Assembly (NCBI RefSeq): GCF_001907245.1
Contig: NZ_MQSU01000002.1
Span: 186,001-250,000, forward strand
Length of the DNA: 64,000 nucleotides
Reading direction: 5' to 3'
Source of the DNA: Boudabousia liubingyangii
GTDB lineage: Bacteria; Actinomycetota; Actinomycetes; Actinomycetales; Actinomycetaceae
A model generated the notes under the pieces. It saw only the letters and a list, made by a program, of their open reading frames with translations, was not told the DNA's origin and searched no databases. Positions 1-9,715 of the stretch are shown here, piece by piece. The number at the start of each line of letters is the position of its first letter. The stretch's first letter is position 1. The translations under genes were made by a program, and so were the position numbers.

Positions 1-1688
1 GCAACGGGCACGTACTAGCAGCCTCCACTACCCGCTACGACGTCATTGCCAACCCGGTTGAAATCGCCAACTACGAGCACTGGGAAACCAAGACGGATGC
101 AGAGGGTAAAAAGACCGTCGAACTAATCGGCGTGGGCCCCTCTGAAGCAGCCAAACAGATGGCCCCCATCCTCAAAATGGACCGGGCAGAACTAGGTGGC
201 TTACTCACCCAAAATCCCCACACCAAACAGGAAGAAGAAGCCGCGCGCGCCAAGGAAGCCCAGATCAGTGGGATCAAACCCTCCGAGCGGGCCTACTACA
301 AGCAGTACCGGGTCGTCGCCAAGGACGTAACCCCGCAGGTAATGCGCGAGATCCGTAACCTAAAGATTCGCGGCATCTCTGAAGTCTTCAAATCTGAGCG
401 AGACTACCCGCGTGGCGCCACCGCGGCGAACCTAGTCGGCTTCATGAGTACCGACCCCAACGACAACACCAAAACCAAGGGGGCGGCCGGACTAGAACTG
501 CTCAAAGAGGACATCCTTAAATCCCAGCAGGGTTCCGAGGTCGTAGAAATCGGCGCCAACGGCGTTCCGATTCCCGGCGGTTACCAAAAGACCGTCCCCG
601 CCAAGCGCGGTACCGATATTCACCTCACCCTAGACGCTGACCTTACTGACTACGCGCAAAAGCTAGCTGATGAAACCCAGAAGTCCTCTTCCTCGGAATG
701 GGTGCTGGTAGCCGTTGAAGAAGTCAAGACCGGACGCATCCTAGCGGTTGGTGACTCGGGCGTGGTGGTCCCCAAGGAAGCCACCAAAGACAAGCCACTA
801 CTCTTCGGCTCCCGCCTAGTTAAAGACACCTACGAGCCCGGTTCAACCGGCAAACTGGTTACCTTCGCAACCGCTCTAGAACAGGGCAAAATCACCCCGC
901 AGACCCCGATTACCTCTACCGAGCAGTGGACTGCCCCCAACGGGCAGGTCATTAACGACTCCCACGAGCACGGACCGGAGTACCTCACGGCCGCGGGCGT
1001 CCTTGCTCAATCCTCGAACACCGGCACCACCCAGGTGGGTGACCGCGTCACCGATGAACAGCGCTACCAACTAATGCGACGCTTCGGCTGGGGTGAAAAG
1101 AGCGGCATCGATATTCCCGCCGAACAGAGTGGCCTGCTCCCGGACTACCAGAAGTGGGGGCCGCGTCAGCGATACACCACCATGTTCGGTCAGGGTGTTT
1201 CAACCACGCCCCTACAGGTGCTGGATATGGTTGCCACGATCGGTAATGGCGGGGTCCGCAACAAGGTCCACATTATCGATGGCTACACTGACCCTAACGG
1301 TACTTTCCATAAGGTTGAGCTCGGTAAGCCCCAGCAGGTGCTTTCCTCCCAAACCGCTAAGACCCTAGTACGTATGATGGAGGGTGTGGTCACCGAGGAA
1401 GGTACCGCTCCGGATGCCAAGATCAACGGTTACAACATCGCGGCTAAGACCGGTACCACTCAGATCCTCAGCGGCAAAAAAGGCTTCGTTGCCTCCTTTG
1501 CTGGCCTAGTCCCGGCCGAAAACCCCGCGGTTGCCATTTTGGTGGTGGCTTACCGCCCCCAGACCTCCATTTACGGTGGTGTGGTGGCCGTGCCGCCCTT
1601 TAGAAAGATGGCCATGCGCACCATGGCTTCACTGGGTGTCCCGCCTTCCACCAGTGGTCCTGAACTCTTTGAACTCAACGCTAGGTAA
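1..1688 (+). CDS. ftsI: Peptidoglycan D,D-transpeptidase FtsI (PBP3), 5' end missing
   Basis: Class B penicillin-binding protein that cross-links septal peptidoglycan outside the membrane, working with FtsW. The reading frame is open from base 3, so the N-terminal membrane anchor lies before the window; the first in-frame ATG (132) is internal. A PBP dimerisation region comes first, then the transpeptidase domain with all three motifs: SxxK as STGK with the catalytic serine codon at 843, SxN as SSN at 1011-1019, and KTGT at 1446-1457. It is followed 56 bases later by murE, in the usual division-cluster order. Identity as the division PBP rather than an elongation PBP rests mainly on that position. 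Confidence 0.93.
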   Translation, partial: NGHVLAASTTRYDVIANPVEIANYEHWETKTDAEGKKTVELIGVGPSEAAKQMAPILKMDRAELGGLLTQNPHTKQEEEAARAKEAQISGIKPSERAYYKQYRVVAKDVTPQVMREIRNLKIRGISEVFKSERDYPRGATAANLVGFMSTDPNDNTKTKGAAGLELLKEDILKSQQGSEVVEIGANGVPIPGGYQKTVPAKRGTDIHLTLDADLTDYAQKLADETQKSSSSEWVLVAVEEVKTGRILAVGDSGVVVPKEATKDKPLLFGSRLVKDTYEPGSTGKLVTFATALEQGKITPQTPITSTEQWTAPNGQVINDSHEHGPEYLTAAGVLAQSSNTGTTQVGDRVTDEQRYQLMRRFGWGEKSGIDIPAEQSGLLPDYQKWGPRQRYTTMFGQGVSTTPLQVLDMVATIGNGGVRNKVHIIDGYTDPNGTFHKVELGKPQQVLSSQTAKTLVRMMEGVVTEEGTAPDAKINGYNIAAKTGTTQILSGKKGFVASFAGLVPAENPAVAILVVAYRPQTSIYGGVVAVPPFRKMAMRTMASLGVPPSTSGPELFELNAR

Positions 1689-1744
1689 GGGGTTCTCCGA
1701 GTGTCAGATTTCTTTGCTTGCGGTTATAGATTTAAGGTTATTAC

Positions 1745-3367
1745 ATGTCTTTAGGCCTAGCTGATCTTCATCCTCAACAGGTTCCCGGGCTCTCTTTGGC
1801 CCAGGTACTCGAGTTGAGCGAGGGAAAAATCTATCCGGAAACCGCTGACGTCACCCAGCGCATTGCCGGCGTTACCGTTGCTTCTAACGAGGTCGCAGCC
1901 GACTACCTATTCGTAGCCCTTGCCGGCGCGCGTGCTCACGGCTGGGATTACGCCCCTCAAGCTGTCGAAGCGGGTGCCACCGCGATCCTGACTACCAGCG
2001 CTGGACTTGAGGCCCTAAAGGCAAAAGCCCTTCCGGTACCTGTAATTGCTTGCGAAAACCCGCGCGAGGTGGCCGGCTTAGTTGCCGCGCAGGTTTTCGG
2101 TGACCCCAGTTCTAAACTAAAGGTTTATGGCGTTACCGGCACGAACGGAAAATCCACCTCCACCCGGATGCTGCGGGCCGCCTTTGAAGACCAGCCGGAC
2201 GGTCATCGCGCCGGCAATATCGGCACGGTCGGAATCGATCTGGGTGGCGTTCAGCTGCCCTCTGCCCGCACTAGCCTAGAAGCGCCACTACTACAGCAGC
2301 TGCTGGCTTTCGCCCTCGAAAATGGCACCCAAGAGGCGGCCATTGAGGTTTCTTCCCACGCACTTGAACTAGGACGAATCAGTGGCCTAAAACTGGAAAC
2401 CGTAGGCTTTTTGAACCTGCAGCGTGACCACCTAGACTTCCACGGCACGATGGAAGACTACTTCCTAGCCAAAGCTAAACTCTTTGATCCGGCGCGGGCC
2501 CAACGCGGTGTAATCTGCGTCGATGACCAGTGGGGAGAGCGCCTAGCAGCAGAAACGAAGCTACCGCATGTCACTGTGGCTACCGAAGGGAAAACCGCAG
2601 ACTGGAACGTGCGTGTGCTACCGAATCCCGCGGGAATGGCCGGCACCGACTTTGAACTTTACGCACCTGCCGGCAGCCAGTACCCGGAGGTGGTCCGCGC
2701 CCACTGTCCGCTACCCGGACACTACAACGTTCAAAACATGGCAGTCGCCCTGGTGATGGCGGCAGTTAGTGGCCATGACGTCCAGGTTGCTGCCGAACGC
2801 ATTGCTCGCAATACTCAGGTCCCCGGACGCATGGAAATCGTTCAGGGACGCACCGAAGAAAAAGCGCTCACCGTGGTGGATTATGCACACACTACTGACG
2901 CCATTGTGCTTTCCTGCCAGGCACTACGTCCGCACACTCCCGGCCGAATCATCCTAGTTTTCGGCGCCACCGGTGAACGAGACCGTGGCAAACGCGCCCA
3001 GATGGGCCAGAGCGCCTGCGAGTGTGCAGATTTGGTAATCGTCACCGATGACGACCCCTATACCGAACCCACCGATCAGATCCGCGCCGAAGTCCTACAG
3101 GGTTGCCCCAGCTTCGCCACCGTGTCTTCCACTTCGGAAGCCCAGGAAGCCCTATCGCAGGCCCCGAATCAAGACCAGTTGCCGGCCCTAGAGGTCGATG
3201 GTCGTGAACTAGCCATTCAAATCTCCTTGGGTTTAGCCCGTCCAGAAGACACCGTGCTACTAGCCGGACGTGGACATGAGACTATCCAAGTAGTGGGAAC
3301 CACCCCAGTTGAACTAGATGATCGCCTAGTTGCTCGCGAGTTTTGGGCACAGTCGGGAAGGAAATAA
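1745..3367 (+). CDS. murE: UDP-MurNAc-tripeptide synthetase MurE
   Basis: Cytoplasmic Mur ligase that adds the third, diamino residue to UDP-MurNAc-L-Ala-D-Glu, using ATP. Its 540 residues show the Mur ligase N-terminal domain, the ATP loop GTNGKST near residue 132, and the C-terminal ligase domain. Where meso-DAP enzymes carry DNPR, this protein reads DDPY at about residues 436-439, so the arginine that binds the DAP carboxylate is absent; L-lysine or L-ornithine is more likely as substrate (inference). An AAGG seven bases before the ATG at 1745 is the probable ribosome site. The next gene, murF, starts one base after the stop. Confidence 0.95.
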   Translation: MSLGLADLHPQQVPGLSLAQVLELSEGKIYPETADVTQRIAGVTVASNEVAADYLFVALAGARAHGWDYAPQAVEAGATAILTTSAGLEALKAKALPVPVIACENPREVAGLVAAQVFGDPSSKLKVYGVTGTNGKSTSTRMLRAAFEDQPDGHRAGNIGTVGIDLGGVQLPSARTSLEAPLLQQLLAFALENGTQEAAIEVSSHALELGRISGLKLETVGFLNLQRDHLDFHGTMEDYFLAKAKLFDPARAQRGVICVDDQWGERLAAETKLPHVTVATEGKTADWNVRVLPNPAGMAGTDFELYAPAGSQYPEVVRAHCPLPGHYNVQNMAVALVMAAVSGHDVQVAAERIARNTQVPGRMEIVQGRTEEKALTVVDYAHTTDAIVLSCQALRPHTPGRIILVFGATGERDRGKRAQMGQSACECADLVIVTDDDPYTEPTDQIRAEVLQGCPSFATVSSTSEAQEALSQAPNQDQLPALEVDGRELAIQISLGLARPEDTVLLAGRGHETIQVVGTTPVELDDRLVAREFWAQSGRK

Positions 3368-3368
3368 G

Positions 3369-4781
3369 ATGCGCTATTCACTAGCTGCACTAGCACAGGT
3401 GTTGCCAGCCGAACTACTGGGAAACGACGTGCAGATCGACGGTCCGGTAGTCACCGACTCTCGCGAAGCCAAACCGGGCTCCCTCTACGTGGCCCGTCCC
3501 GGTGAACAAGCCGACGGACACGATTACATTCCCGCCGCCGTCAAAGCCGGTGCCGTGGCTCTGGTGGTCGAAAAGCCCGGACCATGGCCCGTTCCCGCCC
3601 TGCTGGTCGAAGACTCCACCAAAGCCCTCGCGCAGATCGCCGGCACCTACATTGAATCCCTGCGATCGGCACCGAACTCGCAACTACAGGTAATCGGCAT
3701 TACCGGTTCCGCCGGTAAAACCACCACCAAGGACTTGCTAGCGCAGATTCTGGCCTCCCAGGCACCCACCGTCTCTAACCTACGTTCCTTTAATAACGAG
3801 GTGGGCATGCCGCTAACCGCACTCAAAGCGGAACCCGAAACCCGCTTCCTCGTCCTCGAAATGGGAGCCGACGCCCCCGGAAACCTAAAGTACCTCACCA
3901 GCTTCATCGCCCCCGATGCGGCAGTTGAACTACTGGTCGGTACCGCCCACCTAGGTGGCTTTGGATCACGTGAAGTCCTAGCCCAGACAAAAGCAGAACT
4001 GGTTGCCGGACTACGTCCGCAAGGCGTGAAAATCCTCAACTATGATGATTCCGCCGTTCGACAAATGGCTGCGGCCCATGAAGGACCCACCTGGTACTTC
4101 TCTGCACAGGGAGCTGCGGAAGCTACCGTCCGCGCCAATGGGATCGAACTCGATGAGATTGGCCGCCCCAGTTTTGAACTGTGCTACGAAGAGCAAAACG
4201 CGCGCGTACAGCTGTCGCTAGTTGGTAAGCACCATGTTGCTAACGCCCTTGCTGCTGCCACTACCGCACTGGCCCTAGCGGTACCCTACGAACAGGTCGT
4301 GGCCGCACTGGGACTCTCACAAGCCATCAGTCCGCACCGTATGCACGTCTTTGCCGCCCCGCTTGAAAAGGGACAGTGGACCGTTATCGATGACGCCTAC
4401 AATGCGAACCCGGACTCCATGAAAGCAGCGCTAACCGCCCTAGCGCACCTAGGACAAAGTCAGCCCGAAGCCACCCGCGTTGCGGTCCTTGGCCAGATGC
4501 TAGAACTGGGCCCACAATCGGCAGAACTACACCGACAGGTGGGGGAGCAGGCCCTAGCAGCACAGGTCCACGTAATCATCACGGTGGGCCCGGAAGCTGA
4601 GCCCCTACATGATGTGGTGAAAGACAAAACGCAAGCTTGGCACTGCGAGACCCCAGCAGATGCTCGTAAGCTATTAGATAAGTACGCCCCCGCTGGAGCA
4701 CTAATCCTTCTCAAGGGATCAAACGGCTCACGGGTCTACGAAATCGCAGACGAACTGCTCCAAGGAGTGAATGAAAAATGA
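3369..4781 (+). CDS. murF: UDP-MurNAc-tripeptide--D-Ala-D-Ala ligase MurF
   Basis: Adds D-Ala-D-Ala to the UDP-MurNAc tripeptide, the last cytoplasmic step of the precursor stem. The ATP loop reads GITGSAGKTTTKD near residue 110, followed by the central and C-terminal Mur ligase domains; 470 residues is normal for the family. The frame is open upstream to 3330 inside murE, but the ATG at 3369 is chosen because it lies one base after the murE stop, has the GGAAGGAAA stretch in front, and gives the family N-terminus. Its stop overlaps the mraY start by four bases. Confidence 0.95.
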   Translation: MRYSLAALAQVLPAELLGNDVQIDGPVVTDSREAKPGSLYVARPGEQADGHDYIPAAVKAGAVALVVEKPGPWPVPALLVEDSTKALAQIAGTYIESLRSAPNSQLQVIGITGSAGKTTTKDLLAQILASQAPTVSNLRSFNNEVGMPLTALKAEPETRFLVLEMGADAPGNLKYLTSFIAPDAAVELLVGTAHLGGFGSREVLAQTKAELVAGLRPQGVKILNYDDSAVRQMAAAHEGPTWYFSAQGAAEATVRANGIELDEIGRPSFELCYEEQNARVQLSLVGKHHVANALAAATTALALAVPYEQVVAALGLSQAISPHRMHVFAAPLEKGQWTVIDDAYNANPDSMKAALTALAHLGQSQPEATRVAVLGQMLELGPQSAELHRQVGEQALAAQVHVIITVGPEAEPLHDVVKDKTQAWHCETPADARKLLDKYAPAGALILLKGSNGSRVYEIADELLQGVNEK

Positions 4782-5866
4782 TGGCAATCCTTGTGGCCCT
4801 AGGGTCATCGCTACTAATCTCACTCTTCGGTACGCCGTTCTTTATCAAGTTCTTGGTAGCTCGCGAATACGGTCAGTTCATCCGGCAAGACGGCCCCACC
4901 GAACACCTCACCAAGCGTGGTACCCCCACCATGGGTGGCGTCGTAATTATTGCGGCCACTGTCATCGGTACCTTCCTCGGATTCGGATTCGGCGGACACC
5001 TGCCATCAATCTCCTCAGGCCTTGTCATGTTCCTATTCGTGGGGCTAGGCGTGATCGGCTTTATCGACGACTTCACGAAGATCTCCAAACAGCGCTCACT
5101 GGGCTTAAACCCGCTGGCAAAAATCATTGGGCAAGTCCTAGTGGGCACTATCTTTGCCCTAGGGGCCGCCCTGATCCCGAATCAGTACGGCCAAACCTCA
5201 GCATCTATGGCGATTTCCGTAGTTCGCGATACCCGGCTGAGCCTAGCGTACTGGGGCTTCGGAATCGGTATTGTGCTGTTTCTAATCTGGGTAAACCTAC
5301 TGGTCTCTGCCTGGTCTAATGCCGTGAACCTCACCGATGGCCTAGACGGTTTGGCTACCGGCGCGTCCATGGCCGTCTTCGGTGCCTACACCTTCATCTC
5401 CATCTGGCAGTACTACCAGGATTGTGCCCGCGGCCCCGCCGCGCTGCACGCCTGCTACACCACGGCCAACCCACTAGGACTTGCCATCTTCTGCTCCGCC
5501 CTAGTTGGCGCCTGCTTCGGCTTCCTCTGGTGGAACGCCGCCCCCGCCCAAATCTTCATGGGTGATACCGGCTCCCTAGCCCTAGGTGGTGCCGTAGCCG
5601 CGATGTCCATCATGACCCACACCGAGTTCCTAGCCATCGTCATCGGTGGCCTCTTCGTCGCCACGGTCATGTCAGACGTCATCCAGATTACGTCCTTCAA
5701 ACTTACCCGTAAGCGCGTCTTCAAGATGGCCCCGCTACACCACCACTTCGAACTATCCGGCTGGCGTGAAATCACCATCGTAATCCGCTTCTGGCTGGTA
5801 GCCGGCCTCTGCGCGATCCTTGGCGTCGTCCTCTTCTACGCAGAATGGGTGAGTGCGGCACGATGA
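4778..5866 (+). CDS. mraY: Phospho-MurNAc-pentapeptide transferase MraY
   Basis: Integral membrane enzyme that transfers phospho-MurNAc-pentapeptide to undecaprenyl phosphate, forming lipid I. At 362 residues it has about ten hydrophobic segments. The signature motifs are visible: the early DGP-E-H-KRGTPTMGG region, FIDDFTK with the metal-binding aspartates, NLTDGLDGLA, and HHHFEL near the C-terminus. The ATG at 4778 is immediately followed by a second ATG at 4781, and either could be used. It overlaps murF by four bases and murD by four bases, so translation of the three genes is probably coupled. Confidence 0.96.
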   Translation: MMAILVALGSSLLISLFGTPFFIKFLVAREYGQFIRQDGPTEHLTKRGTPTMGGVVIIAATVIGTFLGFGFGGHLPSISSGLVMFLFVGLGVIGFIDDFTKISKQRSLGLNPLAKIIGQVLVGTIFALGAALIPNQYGQTSASMAISVVRDTRLSLAYWGFGIGIVLFLIWVNLLVSAWSNAVNLTDGLDGLATGASMAVFGAYTFISIWQYYQDCARGPAALHACYTTANPLGLAIFCSALVGACFGFLWWNAAPAQIFMGDTGSLALGGAVAAMSIMTHTEFLAIVIGGLFVATVMSDVIQITSFKLTRKRVFKMAPLHHHFELSGWREITIVIRFWLVAGLCAILGVVLFYAEWVSAAR

Positions 5867-7296
5867 GCGAAAACCCGAAAACCACCGCCCTAATCCTAGG
5901 AGCCGGAAAAACCGGCCTCGGCGTAGCACAAGTACTCAAAGAACGTAACTACCAAGTTAGCCTGCTAGAACGCAATGCTGACGCAGCTGCCTCGGCCAAA
6001 GCTGAAGGCTGGGACGTGACCCACTGTGAAACCGACGAACAGATGGGGAAACTGGCCTGTGACGCCCACGCGGACCTAGTGGTCGCCTCACCCGGAATCT
6101 CAGTCTTTTCCCAGGCCCTAGCGCCGGTAATCGCCCAGCAGGAAGTTATCTCTGAAGTAGAACTAGCCTGGCGGCTTCAGCAGGCCGACGGGGGAGAGCA
6201 ACCCTGGCTCTGTGTCACCGGCACCAACGGCAAAACCACTACAGTGGAAATGGCCGCCACGATCCTACGAGCCGCCGGTCAGCGCGCCTTCGCTGTCGGT
6301 AACAACGGCCAGTCACTGATCTCCCGCGTTCACAGTGGTGACTACGACGCCCTAGTGGTGGAACTATCTAGCTTCCAACTAGCCTTGACTTACACGGTCG
6401 AACCCACCGCTTCACTGTGTCTGAATGTGGCCGCTGACCACCTCGATTGGCACCGCAGCTTCGAACACTACCGTGACTCAAAAGCACGCGTCTACGAAAA
6501 CACCAAGATTGCCTGCGTCTTCCCCCAGGGTGACGAGGTAGTTCGCAAAATGGTCGAGGACGCCGACGTCCAAGAAGGTGCCCGCGCCATTGGCATTACC
6601 CTAGGTCACCCCGGCCCCTCTGATTTTGGCTTGGTGGAACAGTACCTAGTGGACCGCGCCTTTGTCGAAAACCGCTACCAGCAGGCAGCCGAGGTTGCCG
6701 ACCTAGAAGAGCTGGCGACGGCCTGGTCGGCCGCCCCCTCGCCCGCAGTAGTCCTAGACGCACTAGCCGCGGCGGCCCTAACTCGCGCAGTCGGTGTTGA
6801 ACCCGTGGCCGTTCGTGACGGTCTCATGCGTTTTGCCGCCCCTGGTCACCGTCGCCACGTCCTCGGGCAGGTCGCGGAAGTTACCTGGATCGATGACTCT
6901 AAAGCCACCAATGCTCACGCTGCCCGTGCCTCGCTAGCCGGGATCGAACCGGGAACGGCAGTCTGGATTGTGGGCGGGCTGACCAAGGGCCAAGATCTTA
7001 GTGAGTTAGTAGCCGAGGTCGCTTCGCGCCTACGTGCCGCCATTATCATTGGCGAAGACCGCACTGCTCTTCGGGAAGCCTTCCAGACCCACGCCCCGCA
7101 GTTGCCGGTGGTGGAAGTTGATGGTCATGAAGATTTCCTCATGTCGGTAGTACACGAAGCTGTCGCCCTGTCACGACCCGGCGATACCATCCTGTTGGCC
7201 CCTGCCTGTGCTTCATGGGACCAATTCAAGTCATATTCTGAGCGTGGTGATCTGTTCGCGGATGCGGTCCGTAGACTTGCGGAGCAACAGGCATGA
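5863..7296 (+). CDS. murD: UDP-MurNAc-L-alanine--D-glutamate ligase MurD
   Basis: Cytoplasmic Mur ligase adding D-glutamate to UDP-MurNAc-L-Ala. The N-terminal Rossmann part begins ALILGAGKTGLG, the ATP loop is VTGTNGKTTTVEM, and the C-terminal domain carries the DDSKATN motif. The frame is open back to 5845, but the ATG at 5863 makes the usual ATGA overlap with mraY and places the nucleotide-like fold at the N-terminus, giving 477 residues. Its TGA overlaps the ftsW ATG by four bases. Order and overlaps match a single cell-wall operon. Confidence 0.95.
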   Translation: MSENPKTTALILGAGKTGLGVAQVLKERNYQVSLLERNADAAASAKAEGWDVTHCETDEQMGKLACDAHADLVVASPGISVFSQALAPVIAQQEVISEVELAWRLQQADGGEQPWLCVTGTNGKTTTVEMAATILRAAGQRAFAVGNNGQSLISRVHSGDYDALVVELSSFQLALTYTVEPTASLCLNVAADHLDWHRSFEHYRDSKARVYENTKIACVFPQGDEVVRKMVEDADVQEGARAIGITLGHPGPSDFGLVEQYLVDRAFVENRYQQAAEVADLEELATAWSAAPSPAVVLDALAAAALTRAVGVEPVAVRDGLMRFAAPGHRRHVLGQVAEVTWIDDSKATNAHAARASLAGIEPGTAVWIVGGLTKGQDLSELVAEVASRLRAAIIIGEDRTALREAFQTHAPQLPVVEVDGHEDFLMSVVHEAVALSRPGDTILLAPACASWDQFKSYSERGDLFADAVRRLAEQQA

Positions 7297-8597
7297 AGTG
7301 GTGGGAAAAGCTAAAAAATAAGCTTTCCTCCCGCAAGATCGGAGAAGGCTCACCCTCCACGGTGACAACCACCGCTGACGTCAGTCAGATGATCCAAAGG
7401 GATCTGCTGCTACGCAATATCATCCTTGGGATCGTCCTGTTCCTTTCTGCCTTTGGCTTCCTACTGGTGTACTCCGCTATGTCAGTCCGCCTGATTAACC
7501 GCGGAACCTCATTCTGGGGCGAAATCGCCCGTATTTCAGTCTTTACCGCCATGGGTGTCGTGATGATGCTCATTGCCATGAAAATGCCCGTCGGCTGGCT
7601 CAAAAAATTGACCTACCTGGTCTACCCCGTGGCCTGGATGCTCCAGATGGCTACCTTCTTCGTCGGTAAGGAAATCGGTGGTAACCGTAACTGGCTGAAC
7701 GTCGGTGTGATCATTCAGCCCTCAGAGCTCTTAAAACTGGGCTTCGTAATGGTCCTAGCGCTGATTTTGGCCGAATTCCCCATGGATCTGAGAAAAGGGA
7801 TTGGAGCCGTGGTCTACCTGACCGGCGCCCTGGTAGTTACTATCTTCCCGGTGTTGATCTGTCGTGACATGGGTAGTGTCGTCATCTTCGTGGCCATCTA
7901 CCTCTTCGTCATCATTGCCGCCCAAGTTTCCGGCCGCTATATCTCGTGGTTCTTTGTTTTCGCGGCCTTTGGGGCCGTGTTCATGGTGATGATCTCGCCC
8001 TCGCGTCGTACCCGCGTGAAGGCCCTATTCGATTCCATTGGCGTAGCCCTAGGTCTCAAAGCCGCCCCCTTGGGCTATCAGCCCGCCACCCAGATTGACC
8101 ATTCCCGCTGGGCCGTGGGCATGGGTGGTTTATTCGGTCAGGGGCCCGGTGCCTCGAGAGAAAAATGGCTCTACCTGCCCACTGCCGACTCAGACTTTAT
8201 TTTCGCGGTCCTCTGTGAAGAGTACGGTTTCGTTGGCGCAACCTTAGTAATCTTGCTATTCGTGACCCTAGTGGTCGCAATCTTCACCGTGGCCATGCGC
8301 GTCCCCGATCCCTGGGCCAAGTTGGTCTGTGTGGGTGCCGGTGCCTGGATCGGCTTCCAGTCCTTCGTCAACATTGGTGTGGTTTTAGGTGTGCTACCGG
8401 TTTTGGGCGTGCCCTTGCCCTTCCTCTCTCGTGGCTATTCTTCGCTGATCTCACTGCTAGCCGTGTGCGGCGTGGTGCTATCCTGCGCTAACTCCCTGCC
8501 GGGTGTTAAGCAGTACCATGAGGGACGTCGCGGATATTATGGTCAGGTACGTTCAGTCCTAGCTAGTCGAGTTCCAAATCTCAGAAGGAAGAGGTAG
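7293..8597 (+). CDS. ftsW: Septal peptidoglycan polymerase FtsW (SEDS family)
   Basis: Membrane glycosyltransferase that polymerises lipid II at the septum together with FtsI. It has 434 residues: a basic cytoplasmic N-terminus of about 45 residues, then around ten membrane segments. The SEDS features RNWLNVG and QPSELLKL are present, as is ADSDFIFAVLCEEYG, which holds the conserved aspartate of the large outer loop. The late loop reads PFLSRGYSS (about 8415-8443), where the family usually has a GG pair (for example PLISAGGTS), so a tyrosine replaces the second glycine. The gene overlaps murD by four bases, and murG begins two bases after its stop. Confidence 0.94.
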   Translation: MKWWEKLKNKLSSRKIGEGSPSTVTTTADVSQMIQRDLLLRNIILGIVLFLSAFGFLLVYSAMSVRLINRGTSFWGEIARISVFTAMGVVMMLIAMKMPVGWLKKLTYLVYPVAWMLQMATFFVGKEIGGNRNWLNVGVIIQPSELLKLGFVMVLALILAEFPMDLRKGIGAVVYLTGALVVTIFPVLICRDMGSVVIFVAIYLFVIIAAQVSGRYISWFFVFAAFGAVFMVMISPSRRTRVKALFDSIGVALGLKAAPLGYQPATQIDHSRWAVGMGGLFGQGPGASREKWLYLPTADSDFIFAVLCEEYGFVGATLVILLFVTLVVAIFTVAMRVPDPWAKLVCVGAGAWIGFQSFVNIGVVLGVLPVLGVPLPFLSRGYSSLISLLAVCGVVLSCANSLPGVKQYHEGRRGYYGQVRSVLASRVPNLRRKR

Positions 8598-8599
8598 TA

Positions 8600-9715
8600 A
8601 TGAGGGTTTATCTTGCTGGCGGTGGCAGTGCTGGCCACGTCAATCCGCTGTTGGCTACCGCCACTGAACTGCAGGCTCGCGGACACGAGGTCCGTGCGCT
8701 TGGTACTGCTGAAGGCCTAGAAGCTGACTTGGTTCCGGCGGCCGGTTTGGAATTGGACTTCATCCCTAAGGTGGCCTTCCCACGTCGTCCGGGCTTGGCC
8801 ATGTTTAAGTTCCCGCGCGCCTTTAAGAATGCGGTAAAGCAGGCGGGAGAATACTTAGATAGTTTTGGTGCCGAGGTCGTAGTAGGCTTTGGCGGCTACG
8901 TCTCCACCCCGGCTTACCGGGCTGCCCAGGCTCGCGGTATTCCCGTGGTGATCCAAGAGCAGAACGTGCGGGCCGGTCTCGCTAACCGCTGGGGCGCACG
9001 CACCTGTGCGGCCCTCGGACTGTCCTTTCCGGCTACCACCCTGCGCGCCAAGCGCGGTAAAACCGCCGTTGTGGGCCTGCCCCTGCGCGCACCCATTGCG
9101 CAACTTGCTGAAGATCGCCTAGCCGGTAATGGTGACCAGCGACGTGAGTCTGCTGTGCAAACCCTAGGCTTGGATCCGAACTTACCCACCCTTGTGATTA
9201 CCGGTGGCTCGCTGGGAGCCAAGCACCTAAACGATGCTTTCGCCCAGGTACTGCCCGAACTCCCAGAAGGCATTCAGGTTTACCACCTTACCGGTAAGGG
9301 AAAGTCCGCAGAGCTAGCCGCGAGCGTGGAAAAGCTAGGCTTGGCTGACCGCTATCACGTCAGCGAATACGCCATGAACATGGAAGAGGTCCTAGCGGCC
9401 GCAGACCTAGTCGTGTGCCGTTCAGGGGCCGGAACCGTCTGCGAACTAGCTGCTTTGGGCCTGCCGGCACTCTATGTACCCCTGCCGATTGGCAATGGCG
9501 AACAGCGTCTAAACGCCGCTGAAGTAGTTGGCGCCGGGGGCGCAAAACTAGTCCTAGATGCACAGTTTGATGCCGACGTGATCCGCAAAGAGGTCTTCCC
9601 CTGGATCTTGGACGAAGCGAAACTACAGGCCGCTGCTACCGCTGCTGCCGGCTGCGGACGCGTTCACGCTTCGGCAAGGTTCGTTGATTTGATCGAGCAG
9701 GTGAAAAATGACTGA
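8600..9715 (+). CDS. murG: UDP-GlcNAc--lipid I N-acetylglucosamine transferase MurG
   Basis: Peripheral inner-membrane GT-B glycosyltransferase converting lipid I to lipid II. The N-terminal glycine-rich loop GGGSAGHVNP is at residues 6-15, GFGGYVS follows near residue 95, and the C-terminal donor site shows VITGGSLGAKHLN and SGAGTVCELAALGLPALYVP. Length, 371 residues, is normal. GGAAGAGG before the ATG at 8600 serves as ribosome site. The 3' end overlaps murC by eight bases. Confidence 0.96.
   Translation: MRVYLAGGGSAGHVNPLLATATELQARGHEVRALGTAEGLEADLVPAAGLELDFIPKVAFPRRPGLAMFKFPRAFKNAVKQAGEYLDSFGAEVVVGFGGYVSTPAYRAAQARGIPVVIQEQNVRAGLANRWGARTCAALGLSFPATTLRAKRGKTAVVGLPLRAPIAQLAEDRLAGNGDQRRESAVQTLGLDPNLPTLVITGGSLGAKHLNDAFAQVLPELPEGIQVYHLTGKGKSAELAASVEKLGLADRYHVSEYAMNMEEVLAAADLVVCRSGAGTVCELAALGLPALYVPLPIGNGEQRLNAAEVVGAGGAKLVLDAQFDADVIRKEVFPWILDEAKLQAAATAAAGCGRVHASARFVDLIEQVKND

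Noticed and set aside
8914-9273. Antisense frame opposite murG
   Set aside because: No start signal or recognisable domain; murG is unambiguous on the plus strand.
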